Shown: positions 59,119 to 64,000 of the stretch, piece after piece
How positions within the stretch are numbered: the first letter of the stretch is position 1
How the letters are laid out: every line of letters starts with the position of its first letter
NCBI RefSeq assembly: GCF_013752535.1
Contig: NZ_CP058348.1
Location: forward strand, 3,162,001-3,226,000
Direction of reading: 5' to 3'
Length of the DNA: 64,000 nucleotides
Source of the DNA: Bdellovibrio sp. KM01
GTDB taxonomy: Bacteria; Bdellovibrionota; Bdellovibrionia; Bdellovibrionales; Bdellovibrionaceae
Position numbers and translations under genes: made by a program
Notes under the pieces: model-generated
What the model saw: the letters and a program-made list of their open reading frames with translations, nothing else
The model's database searches: none
Told to the model about the DNA's origin: nothing

Positions 59119-59850
59119 TTAGAGGACAACCTCAAGTTTGTTTTCGGATAAAACTGCTTCTGTCGGTGTCAGATCAATAATGTGCGGGGAAATTTTAAGA
59201 CCTTTTGTTGAAGCCTCACGCAATAAGCGGCCATACTCGGGATCAATATCATCAGCCGGCGAGAAAGTTGCACAGTCATGGCGTTGCACTGTGAATACCA
59301 ACTCGGCTGTGTGTCCTTGTTCCATCAAGGCCATCAACTCACGCAAGTGTTTTTGCCCACGTTCAGTCACGGCATCTGGAAACTTCGCAACACCGTCTTC
59401 ACCCAACGTCACGTTTTTCACTTCAATAAAATGCATTTTGTCGGTGTCTTTTTTCTTAAGCGCGAAATCCAAACGTGTTTCGGCAGAAATTTTGTATTCT
59501 GGTTTCGCTTCATCAAAGGCAGCCCAGTGAGCAAACCCTGGCACTTCGTGATGAGGCCTACCGATGGTGTTGAGGACGGCCTCTTTAACCACTGTATTTG
59601 GAGTCGCTGTATTAACCCCTACCCATGAACCTGTCGGAGACTTAATCATCTCCAGAGTGAATTTCAATTTACGTTCTGGGTTGTCGGATTCTGAAAAGAG
59701 GCACAATTGACCGGGGTTATTGACGCTTTTCATGCTCCCCGTGTTGGGAACGTGCGCCACAATGGTCTGACCCTCAAACTCGATATCGGCAAAGAAGCGT
59801 TTATAGCGTTTTAGGAAGGTGCCTTCCTTGAGTTTACGAGAATATTTCAT
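59119..59850 (-). CDS. sfsA: SfsA-type DNA/RNA nuclease homologue
   Basis: A 243-residue SfsA. The ATG at 59850 follows GGGGG and is preferred to an upstream in-frame start at 59901. The N-terminal OB-type part carries FLKRYKRFFADIEFEG and AHVPNTGSMKSV; the C-terminal nuclease-like part carries ETRLDFALK, HFIEVKNVTLGEDG with the catalytic-type E-x-K, FPDAVTERGQKHLRELM and DIDPEYGRLLREA. SfsA proteins have been reported to cut nucleic acid and were originally linked to sugar fermentation; the true role is unclear. It is divergent from the E2 gene by about 180 bp. Confidence 0.93.
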   Translation of the reverse strand: MKYSRKLKEGTFLKRYKRFFADIEFEGQTIVAHVPNTGSMKSVNNPGQLCLFSESDNPERKLKFTLEMIKSPTGSWVGVNTATPNTVVKEAVLNTIGRPHHEVPGFAHWAAFDEAKPEYKISAETRLDFALKKKDTDKMHFIEVKNVTLGEDGVAKFPDAVTERGQKHLRELMALMEQGHTAELVFTVQRHDCATFSPADDIDPEYGRLLREASTKGLKISPHIIDLTPTEAVLSENKLEVVL

Positions 59851-59987
59851 GGGACCCCCAAAATGATTTGTAAAATAACAACGCCAGAGCCCGAAATTCA
59901 ACCCTCAAACCGCTATGTTGCAGAGGGAAAAACAATTTATTTATGCACAGCATTAATCGGTGCAAATGAGCCCCCATCGCAATAGAA

Positions 59988-60029
59988 GGGAGTGTTTGAT
60001 TTTAAAGGCTAATATTGAAAGGAACTCCC
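59988..60029 (+). promoter_or_regulatory. Possible hairpin over the E2 ribosome-binding site
   Basis: GGGAGT (59988-59993) and ACTCCC (60024-60029) could pair around the Shine-Dalgarno AAAGGA (60018-60023), placing it in the loop just before the ATG at 60033. A 6-bp stem with a 30-base loop is weak, so a regulatory role is uncertain. Confidence 0.3.
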
Positions 60030-60032
60030 TGT

Positions 60033-61658
60033 ATGGCAACTGATGTAAAACTGCCTGAACTTGGCGAAGGCGTCACTGAAGGTGAATTGGTTAAATGGTT
60101 GGTTCAACCTGGTGATTCTGTAAAAGCAGATCAACCTATCGCTGAAGTATTGACTGACAAAGCAACTGTAGAGGTTCCATCTCCAGTCGCTGGCACTGTA
60201 AAAGATTTGAAATTCAAACCGGGCCAAGTTGTTAAAGTTGGTTCGACGATGATCGCTCTTGATGCTGGTGGCGCAGCTAAAGCGGCAGCTCCGGCTCCTG
60301 CGGCAGCGGCTCCTGCTCCAAAAGCAGCAGCTCCTCAAGCATCCGCTCCAGCTCCTGCAGCTGGTGGTAAAGCACAAGACGTAAAACTTCCTGAACTTGG
60401 TGAAGGTGTTACTGAAGGCGAACTAGTAAAATGGTTGGTTAAATCTGGTGACTCTGTAAAAGCGGATCAAGCGATCGCTGAAGTTCTAACTGACAAAGCC
60501 ACTGTTGAAGTTCCGACTCCAGTTGCAGGCGTTGTTGGCGAATTGAAATTCAAAGCCGGCGACGTTGTTAAAGTTGGTTCAGTAATGATCACTTTGACTG
60601 GGGCAGGTGGCGCGGTAGCGGCTCCGGCGGCTCCAGCTCCTCAAGCTTCTGCTCCGGCAGCGGCAAAAGCGGCAGCTCCAGTTGCTACTTCTTCTGCTTC
60701 TGCAGCTAACGGCATCTTCCCGCCGGTTGCTGATTCTAAAGTTCTTGCGACTCCGGCGACTCGCCGTCTTGCTCGCGAAACGGGTGTTGATATCAATGGT
60801 CTTTCTGGTTCTGGTCTTGCTGGCCGTGTCACTCGTGAAGACGTTTTGGCAGCAGGTGGTTCCGCGGCAGCGGGCAGTGCCGCAGCGACGGCAGGCGCGA
60901 AGGCTGGAGCAACTATGACTATTCCAAGACCAGCTTACCAAGGCCAAGCTGGTGCAGCTGAAGAGCGCGTAGCTCTTATCGGTATCCGCAAACGCATCGC
61001 TGAAAACATGCAGCGTTCAAAACAAATCATCCCTCACTTCACTATCATGGATGAAGCTAAGGTTGATTCATTGGTTGCGCTTCGTGAGTCTTTGAAAGAC
61101 TTCGCTGAGAAAAACGGAACTAAGATCACTTATCTTCCAATCGTGATGAAAGCGATGGTAGCAACGATCCGTGAATTCCCAATGTTCAACGCTTCTATCG
61201 ATGATGCTGCTGGTGAAATCGTTTACAAAAAATACTTCAACATCGGTTTCGCAGCTGACACTCCGACAGGCTTGGTAGTTCCAGTTATCAAAAACGCGGA
61301 TCAAAAAACGATTCTGGAGATCTCTAAAGAAATCATCGACCTTTCTAAACGTGCTCGTGATGGCAAGTTGAAACCAGATGAAATGAAGGGCGCTTGCATC
61401 ACTGTGACGAACATCGGTTCAATCGGTGGTACTTACGCCACTCCAGTGATCAACCACCCTGAAGTGGCGATCCTTGGTATGTACAAAATCGACGAAAAAC
61501 CGGTTATCAAAGATGGCCAGTTGAAAGCGATCAAAACAATGAACTACACAATGACTGCCGATCACCGTTTGATCGATGGCGCATTGGCTGCAAGATTCTT
61601 GGCTGCCTTCATCGGCCGTATCGAGAACCCAGGTAAACTTTTGGTGGAGATGCTATAA
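60033..61658 (+). CDS. Dihydrolipoyl acyltransferase (E2) of a 2-oxoacid dehydrogenase complex
   Basis: A 541-residue E2, core of the pyruvate (or branched-chain) dehydrogenase complex: it transfers the acyl group from lipoate to CoA. Two lipoyl domains lie at about 1-78 and 113-190, each with the lipoylated lysine in EVLTDKATVEV (Lys43, Lys155), joined by Ala/Pro-rich swinging arms. The E1/E3-binding domain (about 240-275) reads TRRLARETGVDINGLSGSGL. The catalytic domain ends with DHRLIDGALAARF (His511). The ATG at 60033 has AAAGGA upstream. No E1 gene lies in this window; the E3 gene is two genes downstream. Acetyl versus branched-chain specificity cannot be told from the motifs. Confidence 0.93.
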   Translation: MATDVKLPELGEGVTEGELVKWLVQPGDSVKADQPIAEVLTDKATVEVPSPVAGTVKDLKFKPGQVVKVGSTMIALDAGGAAKAAAPAPAAAAPAPKAAAPQASAPAPAAGGKAQDVKLPELGEGVTEGELVKWLVKSGDSVKADQAIAEVLTDKATVEVPTPVAGVVGELKFKAGDVVKVGSVMITLTGAGGAVAAPAAPAPQASAPAAAKAAAPVATSSASAANGIFPPVADSKVLATPATRRLARETGVDINGLSGSGLAGRVTREDVLAAGGSAAAGSAAATAGAKAGATMTIPRPAYQGQAGAAEERVALIGIRKRIAENMQRSKQIIPHFTIMDEAKVDSLVALRESLKDFAEKNGTKITYLPIVMKAMVATIREFPMFNASIDDAAGEIVYKKYFNIGFAADTPTGLVVPVIKNADQKTILEISKEIIDLSKRARDGKLKPDEMKGACITVTNIGSIGGTYATPVINHPEVAILGMYKIDEKPVIKDGQLKAIKTMNYTMTADHRLIDGALAARFLAAFIGRIENPGKLLVEML

Positions 61659-61659
61659 G

Positions 61660-62226
61660 GTGAAAAACCTTGTTCTTGTCCTTGTATCCCTGCTGCTAAC
61701 GTCTTGTGCTGCTCTTGAGCAGAACTACAAAAACACATGTGCTTCCTATGACTGGGAAGCCATGGGTTCACGAGACGCTCTTGCCGGCGAAAGCATGCAA
61801 TCCAGCGTCCTTTCCCAATGCATGCAGCATGGAATTCCTGCGACAAGAACGGCCTACGATCAAGGTTACGCTCGTGGCCTTATGCAGTTCTGCACTTATG
61901 AGTACGGAATCTATTGGGGCCGCGAAGGTAAGGATTACGAGAACACTTGCACTCCTTCCGTTGCGAATAACTTCCTAGCAGGATATTCCAAAGGAAAAAT
62001 GGAGTATCAGCGTCTTCAAGTCGCAAAAGCTCAAGTTGTTGCGATTCAAAGAGCCAGCGGACAATCCTGCACTTTCGATAGTGATTGTGAAATCAAAATC
62101 GAATGCAAAATGTCCAGCAGTGCTCCTTATAGCAGACAGTGTGCAGGTAACGGGAAAACCTGCAACTTCGACTCTGATTGCACACTTCCCGGCAGTTGTT
62201 CTTTTAACACCTGCACGAATAGATAA
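61660..62226 (+). CDS. DUF2799-type lipoprotein with cysteine-rich tail
   Basis: A 188-residue lipoprotein starting at a GTG at 61660 (MKNLVLVLVSLLLTSC, lipobox LTSC), two bases after the E2 stop. Residues about 25-110 follow the DUF2799 pattern (DWEAMGSRDALAGES, QGYARGLMQFCTYEYGIYWG, GYSKGKMEYQR). The C-terminal 50 residues add two copies of a Cys motif: SCTFDSDCEIKIECKMSS and TCNFDSDCTLPGSCSFN, likely two small disulfide knots. DUF2799 function is unknown. Its position between E2 and E3 genes is odd for a surface lipoprotein, since it is presumably co-transcribed with enzymes of central metabolism. Confidence 0.75.
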   Translation: MKNLVLVLVSLLLTSCAALEQNYKNTCASYDWEAMGSRDALAGESMQSSVLSQCMQHGIPATRTAYDQGYARGLMQFCTYEYGIYWGREGKDYENTCTPSVANNFLAGYSKGKMEYQRLQVAKAQVVAIQRASGQSCTFDSDCEIKIECKMSSSAPYSRQCAGNGKTCNFDSDCTLPGSCSFNTCTNR

Positions 62227-62243
62227 ATTTAAAAGGAATTCAT

Positions 62244-63665
62244 ATGCAAAATTTTGACGTAGTAGTAATTGGTGCGGGTCCCGGTGGTTATGTTGCCGCT
62301 ATCCGCTCTGCGCAACTTGGTTTTAAAACAGCAGTTATCGAACGTGAGTTCTTGGGTGGCGTGTGCTTGAACGTGGGTTGTATCCCATCTAAAGCCATGA
62401 TCACGGCGACTCACCTTTTGCACAAAGCTCAGCATAACTTCAAAGATATGGGCTTGATGATCAAAGGCGATATCAATGTTGATATGAAACAACTTGTGAA
62501 GTGGAAACAATCCGTTTCAGACAAAATGTCGAGCGGTGTTGGTCAACTTCTTAAAGGTTACGGCGTAACTCACATTAAAGGCGACGCTGAATTCAAATCT
62601 TCTAAAGAAATCTCTGTTAAGTCATCTGCAGGCACTGAAGCTATCCAAGCTAAGTACTTCATCGTGGCTACAGGTTCTCGTCCAATTGAAATCCCTGGTT
62701 TCAAATTCGACGAAAAAGACATCTGTTCTTCAACGGGCGCTTTGGCATTCGACGAAATTCCAAAACGCGTGGCAGTTATCGGTGGTGGCTACATCGGTCT
62801 TGAGATCTCTTCATACCTACGCAAACTAGGAACTGAAGTGACTGTGATCGAAGCAATGCCATCATTGCTTGCTGGTGTTGTTGATCCAGACTGTGCGAAC
62901 ATCGTTGTACGTAAGCTTGATAAAGCGGGCGTAAAAATCATGTACGGTGCAAAAGCTAAATCTCAGAAAAAAGCTAAAGACGGTTACGAAGTGACTGTTG
63001 AAATCAACGGTAAAGAAGAAGTTGTTAAATGCGATAAGATCCTAGTCACTGTTGGACGTCGTCCGAACGGTGACCAAGCGAACTTGAAAGCTGCGGGTAT
63101 CGCAGTTGACGAGCGTGGCTTTGTTAAAGTGGATGCTCAACGCAGAACAAACGTTCAAAACATCTTTGCTATCGGTGATATCTGTGGTCAGCCAATGCTG
63201 GCTCACAAAGCTTCACACGAAGGTGTGTTGGTTGCTGAAGTGATCTCTGGCGCGAACCGCGTTTACGACGCGAAAACAGTTCCAGCAGTTGTCTTTACAG
63301 ATCCAGAAATCGCATCTGCAGGTATGACTGAAGCTGAAGCAAAAGCCAAAGGTCACACGGAGCTTAAAATCGGCAAATTCCCATTTGGTGCCAACGGCCG
63401 CGCTGTCAGCATGATGGAAACCGAAGGCTTCGTAAAAATGATCGCTGATGCAAAAACGCATGTACTTCTAGGTGTTCACATCGTGGGCCCTGAAGCTTCG
63501 AACTTGATCTCTGAAGCAGTTCTTGCGATCGAGATGGGCGCACGCATTGAAGACTTGGCTCTTTCAATCCACCCTCACCCAACATTGGGCGAGACGATCA
63601 TGGAATGTGCTGAGGCAACATTGGGTCACGCAATCCACATCATCCAAAAGCCTCTGAAGAAATAG
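62244..63665 (+). CDS. lpdA: Dihydrolipoyl dehydrogenase (E3)
   Basis: A 473-residue FAD flavoprotein that re-oxidises dihydrolipoate on E2, passing electrons to NAD+. FAD-binding VVVIGAGPGGYVAAIRSAQL, redox disulfide GGVCLNVGCIPSK (Cys41/Cys46), NAD-binding VAVIGGGYIGLEISSYL, the second FAD motif NIFAIGDI, and the C-terminal base SIHPHPTLGE (His443/His445) are intact, at the usual family length. A TTTAAAAGGAATTCAT ribosome-binding site precedes the ATG, 17 bp after the lipoprotein gene. A bidirectional terminator follows at 63706-63737. Confidence 0.98.
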   Translation: MQNFDVVVIGAGPGGYVAAIRSAQLGFKTAVIEREFLGGVCLNVGCIPSKAMITATHLLHKAQHNFKDMGLMIKGDINVDMKQLVKWKQSVSDKMSSGVGQLLKGYGVTHIKGDAEFKSSKEISVKSSAGTEAIQAKYFIVATGSRPIEIPGFKFDEKDICSSTGALAFDEIPKRVAVIGGGYIGLEISSYLRKLGTEVTVIEAMPSLLAGVVDPDCANIVVRKLDKAGVKIMYGAKAKSQKKAKDGYEVTVEINGKEEVVKCDKILVTVGRRPNGDQANLKAAGIAVDERGFVKVDAQRRTNVQNIFAIGDICGQPMLAHKASHEGVLVAEVISGANRVYDAKTVPAVVFTDPEIASAGMTEAEAKAKGHTELKIGKFPFGANGRAVSMMETEGFVKMIADAKTHVLLGVHIVGPEASNLISEAVLAIEMGARIEDLALSIHPHPTLGETIMECAEATLGHAIHIIQKPLKK

Positions 63666-63705
63666 GTACGGACACACTTTTGGTAGCAATAGCGCATCAA
63701 AAACT

Positions 63706-63737
63706 AAAAAGGGAGTTCACATGAACTCCCTTTTTTT
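63706..63737. terminator. Bidirectional rho-independent terminator
   Basis: AAAAAGGGAGTTC (63706-63718) and GAACTCCCTTTTT (63723-63735) are perfect inverted arms around a 4-base loop, followed by more T residues. It ends the E2-E3 transcript from the left and the minus-strand gene from the right. Confidence 0.92.
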
Positions 63738-63750
63738 ATTTTTAGACCAT

Positions 63751-64000
63751 CTACATATCTAGTGGATTGTCGGATTTTGGCTTCGCGGTTTTTTCTTTAC
63801 CGAACAGGATGTCTAGACTCAGATTGACCGTTGTTGTTGGTGCAAATCCGTCGTCATACTTCCAGGCGCAAAGTGGAGAGATCTCCACAAAGATCCAATT
63901 CAATTTTCTGAATCCCGTACGATAAGTAAAGCCTGCTGTATAAGCGTCCGTGTACATCTCAAGTTTGATTGAACGCATGTTGAATCTTAAATCAAAAGAG
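63751..64000 (-). CDS. 3' end of an unrecognised minus-strand gene (partial)
   Basis: An open frame runs to the window edge and beyond; the visible part is the C-terminal 82 residues, including SFDLRFNMRSIKLEMYTDAY, FTYRTGFRKLNWIFVEISPL and ILFGKEKTAKPKSDNPLDM. The alternating aromatic, polar and basic residues before the tail fit an outer-membrane beta-barrel end, but the last strand is followed by a 25-residue charged tail. The ATG at 63978 is internal: the codons before it stay open to the edge. Function unknown. Confidence 0.55.
   Translation of the reverse strand, partial: SFDLRFNMRSIKLEMYTDAYTAGFTYRTGFRKLNWIFVEISPLCAWKYDDGFAPTTTVNLSLDILFGKEKTAKPKSDNPLDM

Overview
The window looks like a stretch of chromosome from a predatory bacterium of the Bdellovibrio group (Bdellovibrionota). 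This rests on the gene mix: a very high density of Sec-exported lipoproteins and unrecognised envelope proteins, a motAB pair beside motor-like genes, a periplasmic murein L,D-transpeptidase, giant beta-propeller surface lipoproteins, sigma-54 regulation, and intact housekeeping genes (engB, polA, eno, an E2-E3 pair of a 2-oxoacid dehydrogenase complex, sfsA). No rRNA, tRNA, CRISPR array, insertion sequence or integrase was seen. The gene-to-species assignment is inference.

Layout. 1-9.6 kb: housekeeping genes (engB fragment, polA, ftsB-like, eno) with an FHA-type sigma-54 activator and a FliL-like membrane protein. The 478-bp eno/ftsB gap holds two large imperfect palindromes and a strong terminator. 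9.7-13.5 kb: a lone CpaF-type ATPase, a degenerate cupredoxin, small exported proteins and a DsbA-type lipoprotein. 13.6-22.6 kb: a SpoIIE/RsbU-type phosphatase, then a translationally coupled cassette (PEGA/TPR lipoprotein, small outer-membrane-like protein, membrane-anchored helical protein, and a protein that reads as a FliF-like periplasmic part fused to FliG-like domains), followed by motB and motA. This is a possible envelope-spanning motor module outside a flagellar gene cluster. 22.6-45.8 kb: a six-gene, roughly 20-kb minus-strand operon of surface proteins (two FG-GAP propeller lipoproteins, a 2068-residue multidomain lipoprotein with baseplate-J-like repeats, an outer-membrane-like protein, a secreted VWA protein and a membrane-anchored protein), facing a divergent 998-residue FecR/Fn3-like protein and a HEPN protein.

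46-59 kb: exported proteins. Two tandem paralogous lipoproteins share a Gly-rich segment; an L,D-transpeptidase and a HEIGH metallopeptidase follow. Then comes an island of three consecutive plus-strand transcription units (52737-56698, 56832-58596, 58684-59067), each preceded by a good -24/-12 sigma-54 promoter. Two of them also carry a GAATCCGGA-type site about 62-66 bp further upstream. The first unit ends in a Sec-exported polymorphic toxin with a pre-toxin TG segment followed one base later by a probable immunity gene; the other members are unrecognised coiled-coil, lipoprotein and helical exported proteins. This sigma-54-controlled toxin/immunity island and the FliF-FliG fusion cassette are the two best candidates for undescribed systems here.

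59-64 kb: sfsA, the E2 and E3 genes with a DUF2799-type cysteine-rich lipoprotein between them, a bidirectional terminator, and the 3' end of an unrecognised minus-strand gene.
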